Positions 32,780-44,314 are shown, counted from the stretch's first letter. The stretch is 64,000 bases of DNA from Atopsyche davidsoni (GCA_022113835.1 JAILWY010000006.1:10152501-10216500); one strand, 5' to 3'. The notes: generated by a model from the sequence alone, not told the origin. Numbers and translations: made by a program.

Positions 32780-34286
32780 TATGAATAAAAAGGACTAAAA
32801 ACTACGTTGCTCAAATAAACAATGCCCAAAACTAAGTCTGTATGGGTAAATAATGCGGGCTCATTTGATACGTCATAATAACCATTGGTATATTAATAAA
32901 AGCGAATATATGAGTTTGATTTCTAATTTGTGTTTCAGGTGATTAATAATTCACAAGAACAGGTACGGCCGGGGTAGTACCGCTTTAAAATGATTGATGA
33001 GGTATTATGAACGGAAGCGGCTGTACTCAAAAATAAACTACCGATCCAAGTTAATTTGCTCTGGCCGCACATATAATAAGAAACGGGTTATTGATTTATA
33101 CAGCCTGCCGGGGGTGTATCGTAACTAATGGCGTCGATCGTCAGAACAATGAGGAAAAAAATGTATTTTTCCACCGAGAGTTATGAACGTCGTCAGTGAT
33201 TCAATAGAAACATTATTCGGTCTTATTAGAGTAATCCTGGACTTCATACTAAAATGAGCTCATAAATTAGTATTTATTATGACAATATACGATAAAAGTA
33301 CGTGGAACTAAATTACAAATATGATCAACCAAATTTATTTGAGAATATAACATGTTCATTTGCCTTTCAGTAAATTTATCAAACTATGAAAGGCAAAAAT
33401 ATTGCTATCGGCTATTCATTTTTGTTGTAATGATGATTAAAATAAATTGAATAATAGAAGTAGAAATTATTTTGGTTATGAAAATAATTATTCGTTTCTT
33501 GTTTATAACTTGAATAAGTAAAAAATATATTTTCTTGGACGTAAAAACGGTGAATAAATGTTATACGACAATTATAAAATAAAAAAAACCTATGTTCGCA
33601 GCTTAGTAAAGCTACATTTACTATGTTCGGTTAAAATTTTATTCACAGAAAAATTAGGAGTCATCATCAGGATTATAACAAATTCTTTCCTGAAGACGAT
33701 ACCCGCAAGTGAGATTTATTTTCGTTAAGGTGAAATCAACAAAATTATAATTTTAGCTTTACTGAAATTCGATATTTATAATTGTATTTAATTGTTATTT
33801 TTTTATATCGATGACATTGAAATGCACGTAGCGTCTTTAAGCTGTGATGAATCGAATAACTCACTCAGTAATTACACGGAACGGTGACCGAATGCAGGCC
33901 CGGACCATAATATGTTCAAAATAACTGAAGCAACATTTAATTTTTAATATGACATTACTTATATGTACAGGTAGATATCTCATTAAAAAAAATATTGAGA
34001 TTGAAGGCTTTTGTAATATATTTTTTTTTAACTGCTTAACTCAATTAGGTAAACAATTGTTAAAAGGCGAGGTTGGTTAAAAGAGAGAGAATGATTTTCA
34101 GGTGGTAAGGGGTTATTTGAGAGTATTGTGATTTTAACGTACCTGACAAAAGGAGGATTCCATATAATTGCTATTTTTTGTGAACGATTCTATACAAAAC
34201 AAATGCTATTATACTTATGAAAGTGATTAATTTAAGTAGTAGTTTGGGGTGTAGCAGCAGTTCTCCTCAATTCTGTAGTGTATTAT

Positions 34287-34345
34287 CACCGGTCACCAAT
34301 AAAAATTAACGTGTGAAAAAATCACACGAGTATTTTATTTTAGTT
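34287..34345 (+). mobile_element. Family B repeat fragment
   Basis: CACCGGTCACCAATAAAAAT and TTAACGTGTGAAAAAATCAC match the right half of the copies at 20.5 and 54.9 kb. Confidence 0.5.
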
Positions 34346-34468
34346 ATATATTAAAATGGAATTCCATCTAGTACTCTCCGTCAAAAATATTGATTATTTA
34401 ATTTTTAATGCATTTTTGTACGAAAAACTAATACGACGTGCATATATCAGACTGCGAAGTCGAAAGGT

Positions 34469-34705
34469 CTAGTCTAGTATATTTGACTTTATCGGCGAAA
34501 CAGGAAGATTTTCCTTCAGCGCCTTCAAAATGGTAGAGGGGGGATTGTGGGGGGGGGTTGGCTTTTGGCCTTTTTTGTGGGGACAGTCCTCGAGGTTGAA
34601 CTCGAAGAAGGTGTTGATTGAGGGGTTTGGAACTAAGTGGGTGGAGATTTGGAAGGAGTGTGCGAGGTCGATGATGAAATCAAAAGGTCTGTGATAAGTT
34701 TGCAA
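34469..34705 (-). CDS. Candidate terminal exon with strong codon bias, unknown
   Basis: A 78-codon minus-strand frame ends with TAG at 34469. Its codons are unusually rich in third-position C across the segment reading FDFIIDLAHSFQISTHLV, PNPSINTFFEFNLEDCPH and KKGQKPTPPHNPPS. This contrasts with the AT-rich background and suggests real coding. A possible acceptor (TTATCACAG) lies just upstream at about 34686, so an exon start there is plausible. No ATG or domain is recognised. It may be an end exon or a captured viral or transposon fragment. Confidence 0.4.
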   Translation of the reverse strand: MQTYHRPFDFIIDLAHSFQISTHLVPNPSINTFFEFNLEDCPHKKGQKPTPPHNPPSTILKALKENLPVSPIKSNILD

Positions 34706-34893
34706 TCACTATTTATTCTTTTGAAATAAAAATAGCGTCTAATTCGGCCCTGTCAGCGGCTCCGATGAAGAGGCGCTCAGACTGGAGTCGGTGCCAACGA
34801 CGAGAACACCTTCGCTCCGTTCCATTACCGCTCCGTGGCTAAAGCGACTGCAGAGCTCACGCTCCGCCGACTATGCCCCTCGGGGGCGACGCC

Positions 34894-35029
34894 TCAATGG
34901 CGCTCATCAGCGATGAAGCCTTCGCAGATGAGATTGCGATAAGTTGCATTCTCGATAATCAGCAGTTCCACTTCAGGCTTTGGAAAGCGAAATTCATGGA
35001 ATGAAATCATGAATCGTGCCTGCCTAATG
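34894..35029 (-). CDS. Candidate coding fragment upstream of 34469-34705
   Basis: A minus-strand open block of about 45 codons reads MISFHEFRFPKPEVELLI, then IENATYRNLICEGFIADE, and ends RH-stop at 34894. The amino-acid mix is very protein-like. The following 150 bases (34740-34890) are GC-rich and open in other frames, for example VLVVGTDSSLSASSSEP. Frameshifts or splicing may link them to the downstream candidate. No family is recognised. It is perhaps a decayed transposon ORF. Confidence 0.35.
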
Positions 35030-35166
35030 CCGCGCATAAGATCATACTATGTTACTATCGAAAACATAACATTTCATATTAATAAATTGAGAGGTTACTA
35101 ATATGATTTGGCACATTAGTTCATATATAGAAGATGATTTAAAGAAACTCTCAGAAAAATATCATC

Positions 35167-35242
35167 GTGATTTGTGTGGGATTTGAACCAACATCTCCTG
35201 GTTTACATGACCGGTGTACGAACCCTTGTACTAACGAATCAC
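35167..35242 (-). ncRNA. tRNA-Thr-like unit, left arm
   Basis: It is the mirror copy of 35329-35404 with the same A box (TAGTACAAGGG) and B box (GGTTCAAATCC) on the minus strand. It differs by a few bases, for example GGTGTACG for GCGTACG. Confidence 0.55.
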
Positions 35243-35328
35243 TTCCGTTTATCGAGAATTTTTAACAATCATACTCTACATATGAATCAATGTGCCCAGG
35301 CCCATCAATATTTAATAGATAAACGGAA

Positions 35329-35404
35329 GTGATTCGTTAGTACAAGGGTTCGTACGCCGGTCATGTAAACCAAGAGATGTGGGTTCAAATCCCACACAAA
35401 TCAC
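35329..35404 (+). ncRNA. tRNA-Thr-like unit, right arm
   Basis: GTGATT (35329) pairs with AATCAC (ending 35404). The A box is at 35338-35348 and the B box at 35382-35392. The T arm GTGGG/CCCAC is intact. The anticodon arm GGT-CATGTAA-ACC gives a UGU triplet, but A replaces U33, so decoding is unlikely. Confidence 0.6.
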
Positions 35405-35474
35405 GATGATATTTTTCTGAGAGTTTCTTTAAATCATCTTCTATATATGAACTAATGTGCCTAATCATATTAGT

Positions 35475-36334
35475 AATAATATAATAAACCCGTAATGGGT
35501 AATAAATACGCATCTGATTGACCAATCCATAAATAGATATAAATTGAGAGGTGTTTATATTTTTATAAATCTTTAGTAAACAGGTTAATTTTTATAAATA
35601 TTGTCTTGATTTCCTATAAAAAATGTAATTGTAATTTACCCATACGTATACATTTCATGATGAGGTGTTTGGTGTATTTTACTGAATTTCAATTGTGAGT
35701 CACGCTTTCGAGCACCCATATACATTGGATTAGTCATTTCTGAAATGCCATCAGAGCTTTTACACTGAAAAGCTCCTGAAACTTACATTACGTCCATAGT
35801 CAGCAACACTCGTTACTGCTTTATTTCACGGGTGATTCAAGCACACCGTGGAAAACAAATATTATGTACTTGGCAGTTTCGTTCCATTTTTTACACCCCA
35901 CGCGTGATTGTGAGCCATGAAATAAAATAAACTCCACCGAGTATCAAACCCCTCCTCGCCACCCCTTCAGGCTTCGCTCTATATTATTCAGTGTACCTAA
36001 TTCTGTTATAGGTTCGCACGTCAATTCCAATCTTGCTTTTTGAAGCAAATCATTCAAATATTTATGTATAAAAGGTACAGTGGGAGTAAACACTTGCGCA
36101 GAATTACCTATATTTAAAATACATAATATTTAAAAATAATAATGTATATAAAATTTATTACTACCCAACTGTATCTTAACATAGCATAGCATGCATATTT
36201 AAATCGAAATCATTTTTTGATTGAAGTCACATTAATTTAAAAAATATATTTATCATGTTACATGTATTTGTAAAATGTACATGCTATAGTTTAAAAATTT
36301 AAGACAAAATTAAGGTCGTGATAAATAATATATA
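35475..36334. other. Intergenic DNA
   Basis: No feature recognised. Confidence 0.5.
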
Positions 36335-36570
36335 TCTACTATAATAATAGCCATTGTGTGTTTGTATGTATGTTTGTATGTGTGTATGTTTCGTTTTTCC
36401 GTTCTGTATAGAATATCTTAAAAGATACAACGCTGATTTTTTGCACATAAGTTAAGTAAATTTTTTCGCAGCTATGTGCCGAATTTCAAGACGATAGGAT
36501 AATATTTTCATTCATAAACTTTAAAATATGCTCATCAAATACGTCATTTTATGACGGGCTACATTGCTAG
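36335..36570 (+). mobile_element. Non-autonomous Helitron-like element, copy 1
   Basis: It starts TCTACTATAATAATAGCC after an A and ends GGGCTACATTGCTAG before a T, matching the 5'-TC...CTRR-3' rule with insertion between A and T. A hairpin CGTCA/TGACG (36542-36556) lies 14 bases before the end. The copy at 47320-47717 keeps the same start, the block GAATATCTTAAAAGATACAA and the hairpin. No protein is encoded. Confidence 0.6.
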
Positions 36571-36599
36571 TTGTAATAATAATTATACTATATGTAAAT

Positions 36600-37015
36600 A
36601 ATACTGTTGCCTGGTTAGATTTAATAAAAGTATACGCAATTATAAATGATTTAATAACCTTTTCAGAGAAAACTCACTCCTTTTAGCACAAGCGTCTTAA
36701 TTACGAAGTTTACATCTTAATAACAATAGTTAACTGCGTTTTATATCCAAACAATCAAAGTTTTGATGCTTTTTACGCACGTTTGTGCATTTATGACAGA
36801 TCGATTGATCACTACCTAATAGGATAATTCACAATAAATAAAATAAATAAATATTAGAATAATTTATGACTGTAATAAACAACTCGATTTCGGTTCAATT
36901 CTCAGAAAATTTCAATTAATATGAATTAGATACTTTTCAGAAATCATAAATATGAAGTGAAATGAAGCACTCATAAACCCGATTATTTTAATGAGTTATT
37001 CGAATAGTCGCAGAG
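36600..37015. other. AT-rich intergenic DNA
   Basis: No feature recognised. Confidence 0.5.
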
Positions 37016-37049
37016 ATGTCCGATAAAGAACCTTCAGAGGAATTACGAC

Positions 37050-37357
37050 TCCGCCATTGCCTCTATTTACCGATACAAAATCAATACCTCCGAATTCCGG
37101 CCGAGACTCGAGACTCGCCATTTTTATTTCATATCGGCTTATTTAAGATGTTATCTATATTGTTTAGTATTTTCACGTCGTCGGGATTAATCAAGAAATT
37201 TATTTTTGTTTGTTCAATTTTTTTAAGTAAACAAAACCTGTAGGAAATTTCAAATTCCCACCATTGTCTTTATTTACCCATACTAAATCAATAGCTCTCA
37301 TAATTTACCGAGACTTAAGACTCGCTATTTCGGTTTCATATCAGCTTCTTTGAGATC
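37050..37357 (+). repeat. Diverged tandem duplication, period about 205 bases
   Basis: Segments at about 37050-37152 and 37255-37357 align along their length (CCATTGCCTCTATTTACC against CCATTGTCTTTATTTACC, and CGAGACTCGAGACTCGC against CGAGACTTAAGACTCGC). Confidence 0.6.
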
Positions 37358-37958
37358 TAAATTGTTCTAGTAATTTAAAGTTTAATCAATATAAATATTT
37401 TTTCCAAACCATTATCAGAACGCATGTTGCAATAAATGTTATAAACGGCATATTTTGCATCGATACTCTTATATTGATGTTTCAACGATTTCCCTGGTAA
37501 TTTCTTAATTTGCGTAAATTTACTTTGCATTCATACAAGCACTGAAACCGGGATTTGTTTCATAAGAATATTTATAATAATACTGATAGTTTTAGGTGCT
37601 CAAATATTCAGTAAGATAACTACTTTATGTACTCAAATATTCCGTAAGATTTACTCTGGGATCTATAAGCAGCCCTTGTTCGGGTACTACTTCTACAGTG
37701 AGGACTTGTAGCGAGAACAGCGCGAGTATGGAGCGGACAGAAGAGAGTTTATCTTTTTCATTACAAGTGAAGTTGAATAAATGTTTGGGCAAGTAATAAG
37801 GGATAAATCTGGACCCGCGGGACGCACGTTATTTAGTTTGGCTTATCCGACAAGACCCTCTCTTCCCCGAAAACCTACCCACCCTGTAGCTAGCTCATCT
37901 CGCACTGTCTCCGTACTTTTATAGGTGTAGGTGGATTGAGCCTTTTAAGCTAAAGCCA

Positions 37959-37961
<3 letters not shown>

Positions 37962-38008
<47 letters not shown>
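37962..38008 (+). repeat. (TA)n microsatellite
   Basis: About 23 uninterrupted TA units. Confidence 0.9.
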
Positions 38009-38009
<1 letters not shown>

Positions 38010-38012
<3 letters not shown>

Positions 38013-38880
38013 CATGTGTAAATAAATTGACTACTGTTGTACCAAACACCTAGAAGGTATTCTTTTTTAATAATTTTTTACTATTTACAAAAATTATGTA
38101 ATATAATTTATTCAATTTCATATATAAAATGAATATTAATCAATGCAGTTTATGAAGACTTAAAGGACACTAAAGTAAATTAAATATTATTTTATTCAAT
38201 ATCACATAATTTTCAACTCATGTTTGATACGCATTAGTCAGTCCTTGGTTATTTTAATACTTATATAGACTCGTATAAGTAGACGCTCGTAGAAAACATG
38301 TCAAAAGTTTAACAAATCAGCCTTAATTGAAGTCAATCAAGAACAAGGGATCGAGATAAATAAATAATGACTGCAGAGAGCAATCCCATGTCGGTGCGAA
38401 TCAAGGTTATTGTAACTAATTTAAAACAATGACATAAAGAACCACACACTGCAATATTCTCTGTGTTATTTTAGAAACACGGTTCCATTAACTAACTGTA
38501 TGAAAGGCCGTGTGAAACGGTGCGCCTGTAGCCGAAAGATTGGAGATTAATGTGTCACTGGCCATTGTCTTTATTTCACATGTTAGATTCGACTTGAAAT
38601 ACAAACATACGAACCTTTATTTTTATGTACCGCTTTCACCATACAAAATCTAAAAATATGAATTATTATATATAGACCATGTTTTTTTTAATTTCTCTAA
38701 TTAATAATCAGAACAAAGGGTATTCAAACCTACCTCTTTATAATATAAATTTTTTTTATTAAAAAAATATATATTAACAAATATTTAGTCAGACTAGGTT
38801 ATGTAAAATACAGACAACATATCTCATAGAGCAATTTTACTAAAAGCGGTTTCTTTCTCATTAAAACATTTTGTTGCAGC
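38010..38880. other. AT-rich intergenic DNA
   Basis: No feature recognised. Confidence 0.5.
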
Positions 38881-38881
38881 T

Positions 38882-38932
38882 GGATCCAATCCCGGGGACC
38901 CCGTAGCCTGTAGTCTAACCACCAGAACACAG
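38882..38932 (-). repeat. tRNA-like SINE head fragment
   Basis: The minus strand reads TCTGGTGGTTAGACTACAGG, then a B-box-like GGGATTGGATCC. Similar phrases occur at 40966 and 46425 on the plus strand, suggesting a tRNA-derived SINE family. Confidence 0.4.
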
Positions 38933-39039
38933 CATCCAGGAGTTAAATTCTGGTCATCGCTAATCACCGCAGTGTTCCAATCTACCGAACAAACTCAATC
39001 GCCCGTTATCCGGCCGCGCCGCGACACTTCTGCGTACAC

Positions 39040-39457
39040 CAGAGGTCCCCAAACTTTTTTGTCCCATAGACCACGTGCCGATTTTTTTCTGTTTTTTGTA
39101 GACCCCTGTTTTACAAATATAGTTTCTTTTACTAAAATATCTACTTCAAAAGTATTTAAGGCAACTGATAGAGCTTCTCACTTTTATAGGGTTTACTGCC
39201 GAGTGAACTGTTAAAGTCAACCTACTGCGGCCACAAACAAATATGAAATGTTCTAAATAATAAATACCTAAGTTTTTTTATAATTTTCTAAGTAAATAGG
39301 AGCAAATCTTATGCAAAATTATGATATTTACGTAACGCCTATGATCTAAATTTGGATGATGACATTACACTGTGTTCCTATTTACATCTCATGCAACCCC
39401 TTTTTTTCGCTGACTTGGACTTGTGGGGGTCAATAAAGACCTTTTTGGGAATCTATG
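39040..39457. mobile_element. hAT-type element, diverged
   Basis: The left end CAGAGGTCCCCAAAC and the right end (read inward) CATAGATTCCCAAAAAG are imperfect inverted repeats like those of the elements at 4539 and 58031. The interior again has GTGGGGGTCAATA and ATAGACCACG phrases. No clear 8-bp duplication remains. Confidence 0.45.
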
Positions 39458-39459
39458 GT

Positions 39460-40720
39460 GAATAGGGATAAGCACCGGAAGCCGAGCGTCAGTGTGTGCG
39501 TTCCTCTTGCAATTAAATTCCATGTTTCAGTGCAAAGCCTTTGTGGGGAGAGATGGATCAAAGCAAATCATTTCAGTGATAATTGCCAAACAAAAAAATA
39601 CTTGAGGCCGCAAAAATAATAGCCACGGCCATCGAAATGTCAGCAGTTAGCTTTCGTATGATTTATCTTTTTAATTAACAATTTGTATGCGCAGAAATAC
39701 TAAGTAATTATTAAATGTGTGGGTTATCTCGACTATATAATTGAATTTATTATTTTGACTGATGACCATAAAACACTTTGCTAAGGTCAAACACACGGAG
39801 AGCAAACTAATCTGCATAATGCTTATTCCAAAACATTTGCTTAAAAAAAATTGATAAGTTTACTAACTGTTTTAATGTCAACTAGACTAAATAATACATT
39901 TTTAAAAAAAGTTTTGTGCAAACGCGTAAAAATAAATTTATCCTTAATGTATAACAGGTGAATTAAATAAATACGTTTTGTTCATAGCGTGTAATAAAGC
40001 AACAAACATTATTTTATTCAGCAGTTAAAAAACACTATTATCTGTTAATCACCATTCTTATGTTTTAAGTTCACTCTGGAGCGAAGCTTAAACATCCCTA
40101 GAGCATTATCTTAACCTAAATCAGCGAATAAAACGGTGTAATGACCCTGCTGGGCTTGTAAAGGCACTTTCAAAGTATCATTAAGAACATTTAAAATATG
40201 CAAGAAAATGGCGAATTAACCTCAAAACAAACAGCAAGTTTCACGGTTAAACACACACTCGGTCCACCCAACTTTCAGCCAAGAGTATTCAAGTTTGAAC
40301 TATCACATAACTTTCGTTTGAGGGATGCAAAAATGAGGGAAATGAAAGGGGCTGAAAACAATACGACCCCTTTGACTTTTTTTAAGCGATTTAGTATAAA
40401 AAATATTTGTATCGACACATGCCACGTCAATAATAAAGTGTCTTCAATGAAACATTAACAGATGTTAACCTAATTTCATAAGCATAAGAGAATTAAAATG
40501 GAAATTATAAAATAAAAATCAAAGTCAACTAGCAGTTTGTATTATAAATTTTCTAGTTTACTTAGAGTAATGTCTTGAAAACGTTAAAAATAAAAGCACA
40601 ACCCTTAGCAATTAGGGTCTAGTGATTTAATCCATTCGTGTTTCTACGGTTTTACGATAATTTTATCATAGAACCCCAATAAGGTAAGAATATACATGCA
40701 TATAATGGCATGAGAGACAT
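39460..40720. other. Intergenic DNA with one weak ORF
   Basis: An 86-codon ATG frame at 40198-40458 (starting MQENGELTSKQTASFTVKH) is moderately protein-like but unsupported by any domain or splice signal. Confidence 0.3.
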
Positions 40721-40724
40721 ATGT

Positions 40725-40945
40725 CACTCTGATATTTTATATTGATATAAATAAAGTGAAAGCCGTGTGAAAGTCTCTCTCATATATTTTGGGTTGATAT
40801 GGGTGAAGTGAAAGCTATGTGAAAGTCCACCTGATATTTTTAAATTGATTTAGGTAAAGTGAAAGCTATGTGAATGTGATATTTTTAAGATGACATGAGA
40901 TAGGCGAAAGTCTTCATAATATTTTTGGTTTGATATATGCTAAGC
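40725..40945 (+). repeat. Tandem repeat, period about 51-52 bases
   Basis: Four to five diverged units carry GATATTTTT-like starts and AAGTGAAAGCTATGTGAAAGT cores (about 40754, 40805 and 40857). Confidence 0.6.
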
Positions 40946-40965
40946 AAATGTTATTCTTGTTATCT

Positions 40966-41028
40966 TTGTGGTTAAACTGTAGACTCTTGGTTGAGAGATC
41001 TCCGGTTTGATCCCTGATAAGTAATAGC
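40966..41028 (+). repeat. tRNA-like SINE head fragment
   Basis: GTGGTTAAACTGTAGACTC, then GAGAGATCTCCGG, then a B-box-like GGTTTGATCCC. It is comparable to the unit at 46425. Confidence 0.4.
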
Positions 41029-41029
41029 C

Positions 41030-42900
41030 CAAACTAATGTTATTAGGCTCATGCCTGTTTCAATTATAGTTGTTAGTATAGTTAAACAAAAAATATTTTG
41101 GTTTGTCTACTTTATATTTTTTTACTACACCTATAATATAATTACAGTTAAAAATTAAAAATAATGATTTCACTCTTGAATCGAAACGGTATTTATATAC
41201 CAGGCTCCCTCCCCGAGGAGCGACCTACTTTGCGAAATATTACTCCGTAATGAGCCTCGCAGATGCCTGAACCTTTGAAGTCCATCTTGAAATGCAATCA
41301 CCGGCAAGAGGAAACCTTTTGATATCGCATTAGCTGTGAACTTAACTCCAAAGAACCATTAGAACTCTAATGATCTATTAGCTGCAATGAAGACATTAGA
41401 TAGAACTAGATCCTCAAATCAAGTTTTATTACACTTAAATACTATGCTGAATAATTTAAATGCTTTGCAATAAGCTACCTACCTATACCACAATAATTTA
41501 CTTTCTACGAGATTTTTCGATACCCAAGAGGCGGTTATACTCTTGGTATAAATTAAATCAAATGATACTGGTAAAATCAAAAATTGGTAAATTGTATTTC
41601 GTCATAAGAAAATCAGTGGATCGCTTTGTAGGTAAATAATAGCTCCCCCGTTTCCCTCTCTTTAGACCGAGAGTCCCCGGATTAACCTCTCCAAAGGTCC
41701 CTGATAACTTAATGTTTATTTCATTACAGTTGATCCAAGTTTACACTCTGCCATTCGCTCTCCGGGACAATAAACTTTCCCTGAAACAAACTAAGAATCG
41801 CGTACACAAACACTGAACTTCAGGAAAATATGGGAAACTAAACTTACAGCCGAGCGAAGGGCGCGGACTTCGCTTTCCTTTCATGTTTCACACCGAAAAT
41901 GAAAAACTTTACAGGCGAGAATCAACACATCTCAATTCAATATGGAAGTTACACTTTTACAATTTCTCTTACAAGGAAAATATATTATATTTGAGATTTC
42001 ATGTGTAATACAATAAAGATATTCCGTAGGGCGTAAGATTCCGTGATATAAAATAGAATATGCTGTTTTATTGAATAAATTACGTTGATGATATATAAAG
42101 TTAACAAAGAGATATATATTATACAAAAAGTACTTACTATAAGATAAAATAAAGATATGCTATGATATACGATAAGTAGATTATGCGATATAATACTTAG
42201 GAACCAATAAAAATAAATCAAACAAGCTAGTATAAACTATAAAAGCAGAGCTAAAATTTTATAACTACTTAAATTTTTTTAATAGTTATATATTTGACAA
42301 AAACTAAATTGTGTATTGTTTTTATAGTGATCAAGCAAGAACAAGAAAAAAAACACCAAATATTATTTTTTATTAAAACACTACCTCAAATATTTTTCTC
42401 GTCTGAATAAAAACAGTGACAATGAAAAATAGTCGTTATAACCACAAATATCGCTGGATTGAATATAAAAATAATGCAGTTAATTCAAATATCATACACA
42501 TTTTTTTTAACATGTGTTTGGTGCTTAAAAGTAGATATAATCACAAATGATTATTTAATAGCAAAACCAACTACTATTGCTAGTAAACTAAATTGAATTA
42601 TGTACCTACAATTTTGACTTCACCGTCGTGCCAATGGTATTTCATCGTGCAATGAAATTTGGCAAGAAAATAGATTCAGTTTCCTGTATTGTAATAGATA
42701 TATATATTTTAATATTAGATAAGCGACATCGTTTACAGTGTTGCTAGCTTTGAAACAAACCCAAAAGCCATTAACCAAAAATAATGCTGCATTTTCCGCA
42801 ATTTCAAGGATTCTAGTCATATTAAATAACATCACGGAATAAAAAATAAAAATACCTCTGTACCGAAATAGTTTACACGCAAACCGAATACAACTTAAAA
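41030..42900. other. AT-rich intergenic DNA
   Basis: No supported feature. Overlapping open frames at 41930-42220 are low-complexity Ile/Tyr-rich sequence. Confidence 0.5.
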
Positions 42901-42907
42901 ATATTAA

Positions 42908-43064
42908 GTCATGCATCTGATGATGACCCGGTCATTGGGTTGAAACTAGTTATGCAAATAATTTCAATAAACTCAAAAGTGAAGACAATACAAAGTTACT
43001 TTTTATAATTATAATTATAATAATGGATCTTCACCATTCAAATGCCTTGTCCCTCAACAAGATA
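42908..43064 (+). mobile_element. Penelope-like family A copy, right half with hammerhead
   Basis: The hammerhead is followed by AATAAACTCAAAAGTGAAGAC, ATACAAAGTTAC and the family end segment (about 43023-43064). The left palindromic arm is missing. Confidence 0.65.
42912..42956 (+). ncRNA. Type I hammerhead ribozyme motif (family A)
   Basis: Stem I is TGCAT (42912-42916) with ATGCA (42952-42956). CTGATGA is at 42917-42923, stem II is GACCC with GGGTT (one G-T pair), GAAA is at 42942-42945, stem III is CTAG, and the cleavage triplet is GTT. All invariant core bases are present. Confidence 0.7.
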
Positions 43065-43069
43065 AAAAT

Positions 43070-44000
43070 ATTTATTATTTACTTGATAAATATTAAGTTT
43101 TTCTGAATACTCAATGTATAATATTATATACTATGATAGAATACAGAATATATGCCGAACATTGATTCACAGTGATTCATAGAGTCAAAGTATTTATCAT
43201 AATAAAAATACAAAACAACCCAGTATACACAGCAGGTATCTTGTTTATTTTAATTTATTATACAATAATACATATATTCATTAATAAATATTTAATTAAA
43301 ATCTCTATGAATAATTGTATATTTTATTATACAATACACACTTTCACGACTTTGCAAACATGTTGCATTCAGTAAGCAGTAACATTATGCACACTCGTTA
43401 TCTTCCCAAGGCCTGGTATTAGAATCGTTTTATTGTTTCAACATTTTGAAGACGCTACTGTATTCATTTCTGCCACGTGCAACACTTGAAGCTATTTTTA
43501 TAAAAACACACGCGTTTAAGTCATACTCGAAATTAAAGCATCGATCGAAATATCCATCCATCATATGTGAACGCATTACTCCGGCCATTGGCCCGAATTC
43601 TCAAGTGTATTATATAAACAGAATTTTACTAATTAAAACTACAAACTCTGTTATGTTTCAGGGAGTATTATTGACTATCGATACTCTTCAGAAACAATCT
43701 ATCGAAGTATAACTGTTTGCTGTATATCAAACGGATATCGGTTAATCCATCATTAATCGTCTGACGAAGCTGTTTGAGCCTTTTGCAGTTAAGCAAGCTG
43801 AAAAGTGTTAGCAGAGGTAATTTTAAAAATAATACCAGCAACCAGACCATTATCAAAATACGATGTCGAAGCATTAACGATGACTGACAAGAAACTATTA
43901 CTATGTCGTCATATTTCAGACATTGTATTCAACTCTTATTTATAATTATTTAGAGTAAATGTGTTCAACTATCCAACCACATTTAGAGATTGTGTCACAC
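43070..44000. other. AT-rich intergenic DNA
   Basis: No supported feature. Confidence 0.5.
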
Positions 44001-44314
44001 TAAAGCTGCCTACACAACCAACTGCTTAACAATACAAGCATAAGTTGGGCCTGAGGTGTCCAGCTGCTCTGCGGGAGCGATTATAGCAGCCTATACACGT
44101 TGCGATACAACCGACCGGCAATCAAAACAGTAGCATCATCTTACTATTTTTTATAGTTTTAATGACAAAAATAACGTAAAAAATGCTACTAGCTAGATAG
44201 CATTCGGTTTGAGTCGCAGCGTGAATAGAGAGCATAAAGCTGCCTACACATGTTAAAACAAAACTGCGTTGATGGATAATTATCACCTACGATATTACGC
44301 GTGTAGGCTGCTTA
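44001..44314. mobile_element. Inverted-repeat element with GCTGCCTACACA ends
   Basis: The left end TAAAGCTGCCTACACA and the right end, read inward TTAAGCAGCCTACACGCG, are inverted. A third copy of the motif (TAAAGCTGCCTACACATG) lies inside at about 44236. A related phrase occurs near 52203-52222. The superfamily is not clear. TTAA-like edges hint at piggyBac but are not proof. Confidence 0.45.

Larger units (their letters stand above)
30540..34280. other. Intergenic DNA
   Basis: It holds two degraded family C hairpins (30856-30956 and 32744-32779). A GC-richer patch at about 32440-32540 has no frame. Otherwise nothing was recognised. Confidence 0.45.
35099..35472. mobile_element. 374-bp palindromic foldback element with two tRNA-like units
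   Basis: Near-perfect inverted arms of 155 bases (35099-35253 and 35318-35472) flank a 64-base centre. Each arm holds a tRNA-like unit, pointing outward from the centre. The outermost GCCTAATCATATTA and the TTTTTCTGAGAG tail are shared with the element at 29742. The centre contains the CCAGGCCCATCAATATT spacer of that element in reverse. It therefore looks like the simple element after an internal inverted duplication. Confidence 0.75.

Noticed and set aside
41932..42221. Two overlapping minus-strand frames of 64 and 78 codons
   Set aside because: Ile/Tyr/Leu-rich translations of AT-rich DNA with no other support.
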